A program made the translations under genes and the position numbers. 64,000 nucleotides of DNA from Tilletia caries (lineage: Eukaryota > Basidiomycota > Exobasidiomycetes > Tilletiales > Tilletiaceae), in assembly GCA_032718865.1 (NCBI GenBank), contig JALUTQ010000045.1, forward strand, positions 558,001 to 622,000. Reading direction: 5' to 3'. The notes beneath the pieces are model-generated. The model saw only the letters and a program-made list of their open reading frames with translations, was not told where the DNA came from and made no database searches. This document shows positions 9,501-20,102 of the stretch, one piece after another. Within the stretch, counting starts at the first letter, position 1, and every line of letters begins with the position of its first letter.

Positions 9501-9789
9501 CAAGGGAGCGCTCACAGCAGCCGGTCAGCACTGCGGGACGATCAAGATTCATTGCGATAACCAGGCAGCAATCAAGCTGGTGAAGAGCCCCGGTTCCCAC
9601 CACAATCGGAGCAAGCACATCGACATAGTGCATCACTGGGTCCGGGAGCAGAGTGGGAAAGGAGCGTTTGCTTTCGACTATGTCGCGACGGACTTGAACC
9701 CTGCGGACGCATTCACCAAGGCGCTCGGTCAGGTCAAGCATACGGAGCACGGAAGGCGGATTGGGCTGGATTTCAAGGGAAGCGGCTAG
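6511..9789 (+). CDS. copia element 1 pol: integrase, reverse transcriptase, RNase H
   Basis: The open frame resumes after the MITE and runs about 1090 codons to TAG at 9787. There is no true ATG at the beginning because this is the internal part of a polyprotein. An HHCC integrase zinc domain (HNCTGH...CSAC) is followed by the DDE core (HADIFGP, RTDGALEL, GVAERAVR). The RT domain contains WVLRIKRNADATIQKYKGRLVARG (positions about 620-645) and the catalytic YVDDI. RNase H follows, with DSDWAADKDDRRS, TAETEY and the final CDNQAA...SKHIDI block. All catalytic residues I can check are present. Expression of pol from the intact gag start is prevented by the MITE unless it is spliced out or excised. 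Confidence 0.9.
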   Translation, partial: DVAHCPSVVGNLIGGKRLTSSGFRITFEDREASVVHTVSGKTILKAKNNGQNWVVSLSPVPADNALIVGTVKVDPQAAYFHNCTGHCGQKRLETLAKSGRVIGMPSTIGSIGFCSACAAGKLVRTRHPRLEIGERADRAGKKIHADIFGPVNLQESLDGIKFGLVINCDYSHHVWFKGLTSKAQATKHLMAFHTWFTKEFPSKPVTSIRTDGALELGAQEVQEYWRKNGVKHETSPRYAPQSNGVAERAVRTVTEMTRTMLIAADLPMFFWPAAAATAARIKNMLPATGLPDGQTPHEALYGTPPKRTELKPFGCTAWAMIPTPQRNGKFSPKSRPCIYLGPAFKGASRLWDPVKRVEVVEHSVVFDVDGDGPALLRDARAERAAERERELSAFDEGTAPPIVPGGSAATTVTTPVATTTTVRAGSPLRSRIQAALDRGAVPEPARTTMESLAHGQVLSQAVLGQAITLLRASAATSATRATTTQAYGSAGGDGGTQGGEAGGAVGPAHSGTDGRQRGEAIGAVAQTGTGIQGGQERRSARLAGLDAELTELLAGRKRKEPGDICYAVLDPSDVPYGDPRTVGEAMARPDWPEWDAAMRKELQSHAERGTWEMVKVPEGVNLVTSKWVLRIKRNADATIQKYKGRLVARGFTQIHGVDYDETFAPTSRLQILRLFCSLSAALDLELHQIDFETAYLNAKLKHDIYMAVPEGVEALPDEVLKLRLALYGLKQSGHDWHVALRDALGSIGFQQCEFDPTIFVRNGERAAMLLVYVDDIIVATPQGEDIEGVKRELLGLFKGTDLGPVHHVLGIRVTRDRKAGTIHLDQERYAEEVLERFGMDKCKHAKTPMEAKNQLRQAKEGDTRCDRALYLAIVGCLAYLAQGTRPDLAFLVSALGKFNADPTDEHLGAAWRGLRYLRGSSATRLTFGGSTATEIAGFVDSDWAADKDDRRSTSGFVFTMNGGAVSWGARKQGAVALSTAETEYIAAGVAGREALLLKGALTAAGQHCGTIKIHCDNQAAIKLVKSPGSHHNRSKHIDIVHHWVREQSGKGAFAFDYVATDLNPADAFTKALGQVKHTEHGRRIGLDFKGSG

Positions 9790-9837
9790 GAAGCAGAGGG
9801 AGTGGATACAGGCAGGCATGCGATGGCGGACTACGCT

Positions 9838-9846
9838 GAGAGGGAG
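9838..9846 (+). other. polypurine tract of copia element 1
   Basis: GAGAGGGAG immediately precedes the 3' LTR, the position required for plus-strand priming. Confidence 0.6.
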
Positions 9847-9946
9847 TGTGGAGAACCGGTCCGTGGGACCGACGGTGCAGCGTGTCCTTATCGTCGTAGA
9901 ACCTTCTCCTTCTTCCTAGCAATGAACTACCAAGTCAGATTTCACA
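9847..9946 (+). repeat. 3' LTR of copia element 1
   Basis: 100 bp identical to the 5' LTR; followed by target duplication ACAAC. Confidence 0.95.
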
Positions 9947-9951
9947 ACAAC

Positions 9952-11023
9952 GGTGCTACCCATCGGTAATCAAGCGGTTCCACTTGCACGTCCAACAATT
10001 TAACGTCAACGTCAACTCCAGCGCCTCATCACAACGTCAATGTCCTTTTCGACGTCGCAATGAACGCAGCCAGCTTCCTAATCAAGCTCATAAAAACGTC
10101 CCTGTACATCTCTCAAGTGGTCGTTGTTCGAAAAGGCTGTGAGGCGTGACTGCGTGAGGTTTGAAAGTAAAAAGTAGAGGGAGAGCTGCCACGCTGCCAG
10201 TCCGCCAAGATATCTACACCCAGGGAGAAGATTCTCAGCAATGCGCCGACACGCTGCCAACGCGACGTCCACAGGCTGCTTCGCCTTAATTTACGCTGCA
10301 CGCACTCTTTGTCTGGACGCTGCTGATACGATGCTTCCAGAGGACTTCACATGGACATGGTATGTACACATTATACGCTCAAAAAGTATTGACTGACCCG
10401 CTAGAAAGTCTGAGACGCTGCTGAGACGCCGAGACCACGACACTTGCACGCTCCTTCAAAGCAACTGACCTTTTCTCAGCGTTACATACTGAGGTACTTC
10501 AGCGAGGGTATACTTGCGCGTCTGGGAAAAGAACGTAGCTGTGCAAGCAATAGCTTCATTGTGCGGTTGGTGTGCTGCGCTGACTGCAGTTGAATGACAT
10601 GTGTTCAGACGCTACTTTGAGCGAGGTGATCACAGCGTCACAAAAGGTCTCATAGGACACATCAACATGAGCAGTCCCGCGCGGCCGCAGGCAATAACAT
10701 GATCACTTGTTGCTGTGCATCTCAGTAAAAACGTATCCGCTGTGTACCCGCGGCTGAGGCAGCGAACCCGCTGCAGACCCGCTGACCCCCGAAATGAAAG
10801 TTTTGACGTGTCAAACTACCCGCTGCATATCCGCGGCGAACCCGCTGTGAACGAAAGACGTCAAGTTCACCTCCCAGAGCAACAATTTCTTCGAAGATCA
10901 CGTTCCCACCACCCGCGGCAAACCCGCTACGCACGCGCCGTGAGTACCGAGTCTTGCGCATCTTCACCGGCCGCAGCTGTCCACTGACCAGCGACCACTG
11001 CTCCTATCCTTGGCAGACTCATC
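9952..11023. other. noncoding stretch with degenerate CCCGCTG/CCCGCGG repeats
   Basis: No gene recognised. Between 10741 and 10935 the hexamer-like units ACCCGCTG and CCCGCGG recur at least eight times within 200 bp in the same orientation. Confidence 0.4.
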
Positions 11024-11539
11024 ATGGCTTCCTCGTCCTCCGACGCTCCCCGCCGAGATCGAGATCAGTTTGTGATCTGCAGCTGCTACGGACGCTGCAC
11101 GCATGGGGTCGGCCCTGCACGGCGCGTTATTCTCGCACAAGACAGGCGCATTACGAAGCGGACCAGCAAGACCTTCGTCACGCGAAAGAGCACGGCTTCG
11201 AGCCATCTCCCCTTCTAGTCCGCGCGATTGAACAAGATTGGCTTTGAGGAAGCCCTGGTCGAGCCCCATAATGCGCAGGACTTTGTCCGCGTCTGTGATG
11301 TCGGAAGCAGGCTCATTGTCGGCGAGATCGATCCCCTCACCTTCAGCACTGCATGGCCTTCCCTCTCTCCGTACGTCAACAAGGGATCCTGCCATGCCGT
11401 TGACGGCAAGCAGACCGTCGTACGCGTCAACTGGCTAGGCATGGATCAAAAGGTACGCTACACACCGTCAAACCCCTCCTCTTCTCCTCACTGACATGTC
11501 CTTCTACATGCGCATACAGCGCACGCCAGAGCAACAAGA
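11024..11539 (+). pseudogene. remnant gene cut off by the inverted-repeat arm
   Basis: A frame from ATG at 11024 (ending 11218) begins with a polar stretch then CSCYGRCTHG. A second frame (11228-11452) reads GFEEALVEPHNAQDFVRV...VNWLGMDQK up to a good donor (GTACGC). An acceptor at 11519-11520 follows, and the next exon is cut after about 20 nt by the arm that starts at 11540. The first segment appears frameshifted: the +1 frame continues with HYEADQQDLRHAKEHGFEPS. It may be a remnant of a transposon-associated zinc-finger protein, but I do not recognise it. Confidence 0.3.
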
Positions 11540-11904
11540 ATTGTGACCCGTCCCTTACCCTGTGGGGTCGGAGTATTCCCCGAACTCTATTACCGCTGGA
11601 AGTTAGAAGTTTACGTCATATCCCACCGGCCTGGCTTTTGAGCCAGAGTGCTCCCAAGACTTTTTGAGGCCATGGCCCATGAGTTTATAGAAATTAGAAT
11701 ATGAACGGGAGATGAAAAGTAGCAAGAAACATTCATGCCTTGATGACTGATGTTGCTTAATGCTTGGTCTGGATATCTTAAACTCGAATTCTCAAAAGGC
11801 GTGCTCATTGCTGAATGCTGTGACCTGTCAGATGTGGATGGCATACCTAAAGAATGGCCCAGAAGCAAAGGCAATCATCTAAATCACATAGACACCCTCC
11901 GCGC

Positions 11905-12647
11905 CAAGGCTCAGCCAGTTATTATAAGTTGTCCATTTTTGGTCCGCAGTTAAGTTTAGTTGCAGTTGGAACCCGGCGCCGGCGTCCGCAGTTTAGTTTA
12001 GTCACAGTTTAGCCACCTACTATCATTACAGTTAACTTAATTTTTGAGCCTGTCACTATACGTTACTTACAGTTATTTATAGTAACTTAATCGCGTCTCA
12101 GTCACTCAATTCACGCGGTATCTACCCCAAGATGTCTTGTACTATTCCAGTTTGCCTTTAGGCACGTACTTTGCCGCCTCCGAGCTCGCTCGTACATGTT
12201 TTCTCTCTTGACTACCTCCAAAGACTCACGCTTTTTAGTTATTTTTAGTTACTTGTTACAGTTATTATTAGTTACTGTGGGCACAGTTGTCAACAGTTAA
12301 TTATTCCAGTTATTGTTAGTTACTGGATACAGTTATCAATAGTTGACTACTATAGTTGTGATTAGTTACTGTGCGCACTGTGGGTAACTTTAAGTAACTG
12401 TAAGTAACTATAAGTAGCTATAAGTTTGCACTGTAAGTAGCTGTGAGTAACTGTAAGTTGGGTCAAATATTCGGCTTGCGAACGACAACTTCTAGTGACT
12501 ATAAGTTACCGTGTTCGGGCCGATACAGTTTAAGTTGACTTAATTTTTCCGGAGGCTCCGCCGCCCGCAGTTTAGTCACAGTTTAACTAGATTAAGTTAA
12601 CTTACCCGCAGTTGCAGTTAGGTAAGTTGGTAAGTTGCCGAGCCTTG
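11905..12647. mobile_element. hAT-type MITE in left arm (TIR CAAGGCTCRGC)
   Basis: 743 bp with imperfect inverted ends (CAAGGCTCAGCC / CAAGGCTCGGCA) and an exact 8-bp target duplication CTCCGCGC (11897-11904, 12648-12655). The interior is filled with short AGTTAC/GTAACT units and has no coding capacity. The same insertion is present in the right arm, so it predates the arm duplication. Confidence 0.8.
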
Positions 12648-13197
12648 CTCCGCGCCTCGCTCTCAGGGTAGCTTCGCTACCCTTCGAGCTCTCCGCCATG
12701 ATCTTTCACACACCATAGGCGTGTTGCAGCTGGACATTGATCTCTCGCCTCTTCTTTGTGCTCTCGCTTTTTCTGTTCTGTTCTGTTCTGTATGCTACCC
12801 CTTGGTGCCTGTGGCCAACGCTCTGTCTGCACTTCCAGCTCTACTGCCTCTCCTCGTGGTGCTCTGCAGAGCATTTGGCTGCTTCCATGGTATCAGGGGG
12901 GGCTTTCCAATGTAAAACACGTTTTTCTCCCTTCCTTCCTCATAGAACACCACGTGTCATGCATTGTTAACTGCATGACATCCACATGGCATGCACTACC
13001 TCACATTGTCATTCGACAATCTCTCATGTCACTGACAGGGCCTTGCAACTCATGTGATTTTTGGATACAAGGCACGCACGTACTTTATGTGATTATGTCT
13101 ACCATCTCTGCGTTGTATGCATGATTCTCACAAATAGAACGAATGACCAAAGATATGACATTCAACGGTCAGGAGAGAACGTAACAAACCGATCTGG

Positions 13198-13503
13198 TCA
13201 GCATCCGTGTTTGTTGGATCGGAGGCTGGGTGGAGCGAGCTTGTATGGGAGTGTTACTTTTGGTACGTCTGGGGCTGTGTCGTCGCTCTCTGTGTGGTCA
13301 TGAGCGCCGCGTTGGCGTTGATCGGCTTTGGGATTTGGCAGTTTAGGGCGTGAGACGGCAACATTCGACTGCTGGATGCTCTTGATGGCGAGGAAGATTG
13401 AGTCAATGGAGGGGGGACGGCGTTCATGGAGGATCGGACTAATCATAGCTGAGGAACGCTGCGCCATCAGACCGTCTTTTTGTACATCTAGTGCTCGTGA
13501 CAT
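13198..13503 (-). CDS. 101-aa ORF in left arm, unknown
   Basis: MSRALDVQKDGLMAQRSSAM... is identical in sequence to the ORF at 31230-31535 in the right arm. It is hydrophilic, with no cysteine pair or membrane segment. Conservation between arms reflects their recent duplication, not selection, so coding status is uncertain. Confidence 0.2.
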   Translation of the reverse strand: MSRALDVQKDGLMAQRSSAMISPILHERRPPSIDSIFLAIKSIQQSNVAVSRPKLPNPKADQRQRGAHDHTESDDTAPDVPKVTLPYKLAPPSLRSNKHGC

Positions 13504-13547
13504 CTGAACTGTATTTGTGCCTCATCAGCATTATCAGCCTTCACTGA

Positions 13548-15368
13548 CTATGTAGAAAGCGGGGGCCTGAGGGTGGAGGAGATAAAATGGACTATAAGGG
13601 GAGTGGTTAAAGGCAGCCTCATCTCCGCTGGCTTGACAGCGCTGGCCTGGATGACTTCAGTCGCAGCCTCCCCCTCGGCAGTGGAGAGCGCCGCCCTCAG
13701 GGCAATCCGGATACTTGGCCGCGCGGCAGAGCTCATGTCGAGTGCGCTGCCGAAGGCGACACTGGACAGCCGCTTGGTGCGGACGAGCAAAACCCCGCTG
13801 ACGAGACACTCGTCGACGATCCGGTGCAGGTAGCGGTTCTGGTCGGCGGTGGAGACGTTGTGTGTGTCCGCGGGGACGGATGGCGAAGACGTTTCCGCTG
13901 CGCCGCTCCGGTAATTACCGGCTGTTTTTGACGGAGAGGGGCGCCTTGATGCGTGCCACGGCTGGGGGCGGTGCGGACGGGACTGTGATACTGGTCCATC
14001 AGTCGTCTACCCACGTCCGAGATGGTGGTGCTCTTCCGAAAGCCTGCGGCAATGCCTTCCACAGTGAAATGCCACAGCTCCACGTACTGGGATGCCGCCA
14101 CCTTGTTCATGGTGGTTTGACAGGGGAGCTGCACAATGTCCCCCACCGTATCCTCTGGATCGTAGCCGAGCAGGAGGCGAGGGTCGACGCCCGACAGAGA
14201 GTGCGCCGCTCCGTGTTGAGGGCTTGGTGAGGCGGAGCTGCCGAGAGGAAAGCCCGGCATGCTGGCCCCGGAGAAGTGACCGAGAGCATCGTCAGTTGGA
14301 AAGACGGTGCCACCGGAAGCGCCGACAGCGTCACCATCTGCCGCCAGTGGTGTGGTGAGCATGGGGTGGGAGGGGGGGAGAGGCAGCGGACAGTCCCGTG
14401 TGAGCGGCGGGCAGGGCCGCCGTAGTCGTCAGACCCTGCGGCAATGACGACGAGGCCGAGTTGTCCCTAGGAGGACCGGCCGGACCCGATGCCGCGAATG
14501 GAGACGAGGAGACAGGCCCAGCGCCCAGCTGCACTGCTGTGTGGGTAGATGCGTGCGTCTCAGAAGCCGGAGCGGACGACGTGGGAGCAGGAGGAGTGAT
14601 CCGTTGCCGACCGATGACCGGAGCAGGCGACTCGAAGAACTGCTGCTGCTTGGACGGCGACAGCCTCTGGAACGCCTGAAGGAAGGCATCCATCGACACC
14701 GGCTCGGGCGTGCGGGCCCGCGACGCAAGAGAGGCCGAGTCCTGACTGTGTGAAGCGGCGACGGTGTCCTGACCCGTGGACGACAGCGGTGCGGTGGCGT
14801 CCGTGTGAGGCGACGGGCCCCCAGCAGTGGTAGGTTCGGGGCCGGAGGCTGCCGTGAGTGCAGTCCGCAGACGCGTCGCCGGACGTGCCGCTTCGACTGC
14901 GTCACCCAGCTGTGATATGGAGCGCTTCTCCGCTTGCGACGCCGCAGTCGGGGTGCGTTGGGATCGGGATCCGGAAGCGGCGCGCGAGGTCTTCTTGGGT
15001 GCCTATATGCGCATCAGGACAGTCAGAAACGGGTCAGCAAACAGCAACAGAGGACAGCAGACACGGTGGCAGAGTGCGGACTCGCCTTAGCGGACAGACC
15101 AGAGTCGTTGGACGGAACGGAGCTCGACTGCGCAGTCGCAGGAGAGGCCAGCGTCGCAGAGGACGAGGCAGCAGTGTCGGGCACCGGCGTGGACGAGGCA
15201 GCATCGGACCCCTTCGGTGCCATCGCAGCTGCAAGGGCAGTGGAGTGGGCTTCCCCCATGGAGCGGGCCTGGATGTACGCCTTCAGTGGCCGGATTGAGC
15301 AGAGTGCGGGCTTCTTCGATGGCAGAGTCCATCTTTGCCTGGTTGGCGACCATGTTGGCGTCGGTCAT
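13548..15368 (-). pseudogene. left-arm copy of arm-encoded protein, frameshifted
   Basis: Mirror of the gene at 29362-31113. Starting at 15368 (MTDANMVANQAKMDSAIEEA...) the frame is lost near 15257, where a G run has five bases against six in the right arm. It is lost again near 14370, where a G7 run faces C6. The C-terminal part is intact here, unlike in the right arm: the frame passes the CAAAAACAGC run at about 13922 and continues into SGAAETSS...RYLHRIVDECLVSGVLLVRTKRLSS... to a stop at 13548. The protein is Ser/Ala/Pro-rich with a conserved-looking QYVELWHFTVEGIAAGF segment. Function not recognised. Confidence 0.45.
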
Positions 15369-16155
15369 CGTTCGCGGTCAAAGTTGACGGTGAGCAGAGC
15401 AGAGCGGAGCAGAGGAGTCTTGTCGACGATGCTGCTGGGATGGAGGAGCTCCCGCGCATTCTGCTGAGGGCTTCTCGTTTTCTTCCCCATTCCGCGCAGA
15501 AGAGGAGAGAAATCTCAGGGGTTCTGTAGGCAGTTGAATGACATGAGGCAGCACGCAGAAGGCAACGGATAGGGGCTCTTCTCAAGCCGCAAACGCCCCA
15601 GGTCCGTGCAAAGGTATCTCATCTTGAAGGGGAAGAACCAACCGATGTCAAGAGAAGAGAAGGGTAGCAGGGAAGTGGGAACACCAAATAATCCACCGCA
15701 TCGTCGCAGGGATCTGAGATGAAAGCAAAGAGACGCAAGGCTTCAGATGTACTGCACTACTGGTCGAGCGTACCGTGCCTGTAAAAAGGATGGGAGGGAA
15801 ACTGAAGAGGTGATGCTGTGACCTGTGAGCAACCCGAGAGAGGTAAATGAGGTGGCTGTGCACGGTCCTACACACCTCGAAGGTCGCGAAGGTGAAGAAC
15901 CAACACTTCGGAGGGGGGGTCAGAAATGTGAGGTCAAGGACAAGTCGCCTTCGTCCTCAACAAACCGCGTCCCAAACCGGGACGTTAGATGGCCCGAATT
16001 CAAAACGCGACACGCCCATGTAAAAAAAGTGATGTGTTTACTAACAGAATCTGGGAGCTCACTCAGAGGACGTCGGTCGACTTTTAATGATTTGCTTACG
16101 GCCGTAAGATTTCCGGCACCCCATAAACCCCAAAACTCTAAAGAGTTCGGGGAAC

Positions 16156-16503
16156 TAAGGGTTTTTGGCATCCGACTATGACTATGACTAAGGCCCCGCC
16201 AGGTCCGACTATAGTCGGTCTTAGTCTCTTAGTCGGACCCTTTTTTTGGGTTTTCATCCGGGCTGAGATGCTTGAAAGGCCCTCCTTCGCGTTCACAAAT
16301 TACTTCGAGTCATGCACTTCAAATTAGTAGGAACACACAATTGTGACAGAAATCTCAGACTAGCATCCGACAATTTGTCGGATTAGTTCGACAAATAATT
16401 TGACGTGTCCGACGTCCGATTAGCATTCGCATTCGCCGAGTTACTATTACATAATAATTAATATGCACTACTTTCCGTTTAGCTCTGGCGCGCGTCGACA
16501 GTC
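16156..16503. other. spacer with GACTATAGTCGG/TTAGTCGGA repeats
   Basis: Short direct and inverted copies of TAGTCGGA and GACTATGACTAAGG occupy 16160-16250. Similar repeats occur just outside the right arm at 33185-33255 and again near 20560. No gene. Confidence 0.4.
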
Positions 16504-18490
16504 ATGTCCTGCACGGCCGTCAGCGAAATTTTTGCCGCAATGGAGCTCAAAGCCTTCCAACAAGTACGAGCGCACAGCAAACATCCGTCCGCTGCTGCTG
16601 AAGAGGTGGTGCGCGAAGGCGCGCGCTTGTTCTGGCCCACGTCCTCGTACCGATTCGACACGATCTTCAACAAACTTTTTGGCTCGCCGATGTCGGCTGG
16701 AAACGAAGTACTTCGCACGGCTCTACGACCTCGGCCTCCCGATTCCTTTACCGACACACGAGGTGCCGGTCCTTATGGCCCAGTCGGAGAGTTGTGGCTC
16801 AATTTCTGCGTCCACTATCGTGCTCAAGCCATCGGATTCGATCTTGACCACATTGAGGCCATATCTCACGCTCTCATCCCGGAGCTCGCCGCTGAGCTCC
16901 TCCATCTCGACTCCGGCTACTCCCCAGAGGAGGCGCACCACCACATCTCCTCCGCGGGGGCCTACTGACGACTGGTATTTCCCGTCACGCCCAGTCGCCT
17001 GCGCGACGTCCACGAGTGGATTGTGGCGAAGGAGCAAGTTGTCGAACTTCACGAGCGAGTGACTGGGCTACAGCAGAAGCTGAATTGGCTTCACATCCAT
17101 CATGGATCTCTCGACCGACTCACCTCCTGTTTACACTTCGCTCGCCAAGAGAATAGCGCTCTCCAGGCCAAGATCCGGAAAGCCAACGAGGACCGAGATG
17201 GCGCCATCCTATCTCTCCGAATGGCCGACGAGCAGCTCGAAACCCAGACGACCGTACTCGACAACCTACGAGCCGAGTTCGACGCCCTCGATACCAAGGC
17301 CGATCGTCTCGAGGACGAGCTGACGGCCTGCAGAAGACAGCTGGACGGAGCTGATCAGACGGAACCGTCCAAACCCGCCGATACAGTACAAGTCGCAGTC
17401 CAGACCGATCCCGTCGACACGATGCAAGTCGCGGTCCAAGCCGAATCTGTCGATCCCGTCGTTCAAACCGATCCCATCAACATCGACACGGTACGATTCA
17501 CCGATCCCATCCAAGCTGGCGTCCAGATCGATCTCGTTGACACGGCTGATCCCGTGGACGCGGAACAAGTCGCGGTCCGGATTAATCCCGTCGACACGGC
17601 GCATGAGAAGATCAATCCTGCCGTCTGCAACCCGGTACAGGTTGCCGCCGGACCTTCGCTTTCCGGTCACCCTCTCCCTGAAGCGATTCCGGCAACGACC
17701 GAATCCGGTTGGCTCCCACTCCCTTCACCAACACGCAAGTGTCGACCCGCGCCTCTGGATGGCCAGCGCGAGGTCAACTCCCTCGTCTTTGGCATGAAGA
17801 CGTGCCTCGTCAAGCCGACAGACATTTTTACGTGGATGCGGGGGCCCGGACGGTATACTTCGTACAAACTTGTGGGTTCTGGCTCCCAAGGTTCAGTGTT
17901 CCGGGCTCGCGACTACCTTCAACCGGAGCCCGTTGCCATTAAGTCAATAAATGGCCGAACTCACCAGTCTTTTCCGAGGACGGTATGGAATGAACTCGGT
18001 GCGCTCGCTGCGTTCCATGGAGCTTGGCAGTGCGGTAGACGTTTGGAGCTTTGGAGTCGTGCTCGCACACGTGCTTGATCCCACTGGCGCGCCTCCTTGG
18101 TACGCCGGCCGTGCCGACGAGATGATCAGCCTCATCGCTGTAGACATGGACAAGATGGGTCAAGAGCTCTGGCCCGGATCCGACGCCCTACCCGGCGCTG
18201 TATGCGACGAGAGGATTCCGTACAGCGATCCGCAGCGTGGATTTGGGCGGGGTGCTAGACTACCGCCCGGTGTGGTACCACGTCCACCTCTGCACGCCCG
18301 CTTGCGAATGGTACGGGGTTCAGACTCCTCATACGACGATCTCATTCGAATCCTGCCTGACATCTTGGTGCTGGATCCCTACGAACGTCCAACCATGCAC
18401 ACAATCTTTAACATGGGTATGGGATTGCAGAATATTGTTCAGGCGCCTCTTCCACAGTTCCCGTCGAAACACACTGTAGAAATTCGATGA
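16504..18490 (+). pseudogene. broken protein-kinase gene with coiled coil and VQTDPVDT repeats
   Basis: The frame from ATG at 16504 is interrupted by one in-frame TGA at 16966 and then stays open to 18076. The second part has a heptad-rich coiled coil (about 17023-17350) and an imperfect VAVQTDPVDT repeat (17380-17620). A kinase N-lobe follows, with glycine loop GSGSQGSVF and VAIK lysine (about 17875-17945). The C-lobe follows in another frame (17951-18490), with SAVDVWSFGVVLAHVL and LDPYERPTM. The segment between VAIK and VDVWSFG, where the HRD catalytic loop and DFG should be, is almost absent. With a stop, a frameshift and no catalytic loop, this is a relic. It has no close neighbour of related function. 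Confidence 0.7.
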
Positions 18491-18638
18491 TGGCCTCCCT
18501 TTGCAATGATATTTGGTAACCATAAGTCGACTTCAATTCGAATTTAGTCACGAACAGCGACTATTAGCTGGATAATAGTCAGAGTTTAGTTGTAGTACGA
18601 GTGCTATAGTAGGAATATAATAGGACTATAGTACCAGC

Positions 18639-19511
18639 CAGTGATCATCACCTTTTGTCATACATATGAAGTCATATTATGCATATGACAGAATTATGAC
18701 AAAAGAATTGTCATAGTCATATGACAGGTTTATGACAAAGTCTCATTGTCATATTTATGGCCATAATGCCTCTCGTGGCTGTCATATGACAGCTTTATGA
18801 CAGAAATATGACATAATTTTCCCACTCTAAATTCTGTCATATTCTGTCATATGACAATGCAGAACATATGCCTTATGTATGACAGTATTCTGACAAAACG
18901 CCCACAGCCGGGCCGAAAAGATGCATAATTCTGTCATATGGTCGTGCATAATCATCTCATATTCTTGGCAAATCTGACATTTTATATGACCCGAGCTCTA
19001 AATTCTGGTCAGGCTCGCCGCTCAGGCGCTGAGTGCCTGGCATTTTCAGTATAAAATTAAGCGTTTTGGCATCTTCCGTGTCTCCAGCATCCCCCTGGGC
19101 CCTGCCCCTTCTCCCGATACCAAAAAACGCTCCGGAGCTCAAAATGGCTCCCAACATGTTACATGTTCCGCAGCAAGCTTCACGCGCCTGTTCTGGATGG
19201 CTGGATATGAGGTGAAAACTGCGCCAACCTGAAAGAGGGAACGCGGCGACGCGGCTTGACGCGCTTCGCGGTTCACCACATGGCGAGACGCGCTTCGCCA
19301 CGCGATATTACGGTCAACTCAGAGGCGGAAAGTTTGCTTACGTAATATGACAGAAATATGACAATTTTATGACTTCATATGACAGAAAAATGACATTTGC
19401 ATAATGCATATATATGACATCGCCTTCCCAAAACTAGATTGTCATAATGCAGATATATGAGTATATGACATCGCCCAAAAAATTGTCATATATGCATCAT
19501 AATGATCACTG
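18639..19511. mobile_element. hAT-type MITE (TIR CAGTGATCAT), inserted at the edge of another MITE
   Basis: 873 bp, termini CAGTGATCAT/ATGATCACTG, exact 8-bp target duplication GTACCAGC (18631-18638, 19512-19519). The interior is rich in TCATATGACAGAATTATGACA-like units. Its duplicated target overlaps the first base of the MITE at 19519, so it landed after that element. The terminus resembles that of the MITE in copia element 1. Confidence 0.8.
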
Positions 19512-19518
19512 GTACCAG

Positions 19519-20102
19519 CAAGGCCCGGCGACTGTATAACTGTGCCCACTGTAACTGTAGGTAAGTTGACTTAATAAGTCATAACTGTAACTGTACTGTA
19601 GGCGGCGGAGCCGGAAAAAAAATTAAGTTGACTGTAACTGTAGGGCCCGGGTACAGTCAACTGTACAGTTGATTAAGTTGCAATTTTTTCGGGCCCCAAA
19701 CTGTTCAAACTTACTATGACTATACAGCACTGTTTAAGTTGAAAAAATACCTGGCAGCCACTTTCAGTTTGAGAAAACACTTACAGCCACTGACAGCCAC
19801 GTACAGTTACTTACAGTTGACGTACAGTTGCTTACAGTTGAAAGGCAAAACTGTGACTTAAAATACTTTTAAGTTACAGTTACTTTGAGAGTTTTTTTAC
19901 AGTAACTGTTAGTGACTGTTACAGTGACTTAAACTGGGATTGGAGGTCCGTGCGCGACGAAAAAAATACAGTAACTGTAGTAACTTAAAGTCACTTAATT
20001 TTAACTATAACTGTACTGTAGGCGCTGGCGGTAAGTTATAACTGTTACTGTACTGTACTGTATACCCAAAATGGACAACTGTAAGTAACTGTCCGAGCCT
20101 TG
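19519..20102. mobile_element. hAT-type MITE (TIR CAAGGCYCGG)
   Basis: 584 bp, ends CAAGGCCCGG/CCGAGCCTTG, interior of AGTTAC/GTAACT units like the arm MITE. Its 8-bp target duplication AGTACCAG is found at 20103-20110 and, displaced by the younger MITE, at 18630-18637. Confidence 0.75.

Larger units (their letters stand above)
4516..9946 (+). mobile_element. Ty1/copia LTR retrotransposon, recent insertion, interrupted by a MITE
   Basis: The 100-bp LTRs (4516-4615 and 9847-9946) start TG, end CA and are identical as read. The element is flanked by a perfect 5-bp target duplication, ACAAC (4511-4515 and 9947-9951). A primer-binding site follows the 5' LTR and a purine tract precedes the 3' LTR. 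The order gag, protease, integrase, RT, RNase H is that of the copia group. A 673-bp MITE (5838-6510) plus its duplicated target splits a single gag-pol frame. Identical LTRs argue for very recent insertion, and the MITE must be younger still. Confidence 0.95.
11540..16155. repeat. left arm of 4.6-kb inverted repeat (contains empty Crypton site)
   Basis: Runs from ATTGTGACCCG to AGTTCGGGGAAC and is the near-exact reverse complement of 28594-33184 plus 22594-22609. Differences are mostly homopolymer-length changes. It contains a MITE (11905-12647), a 101-codon ORF and a broken longer gene on the minus strand. The inner end carries the uninterrupted sequence AAAACTCTAAAGAGTTCGGG (16132-16151), in the place where the right arm holds the Crypton. 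No target duplication flanks the arm, and the outer 36 bp are shared between arms, so inverted duplication is as likely as two independent insertions. Confidence 0.9.

Noticed and set aside
11576..16154. TTCCCCGAACTCT/AGAGTTCGGGGAA as terminal inverted repeats of the arm element
   Set aside because: The core GTTCCCCGAAC is nearly self-complementary, and arm homology continues 36 bp beyond it on the outer side, so these are not demonstrable element ends.
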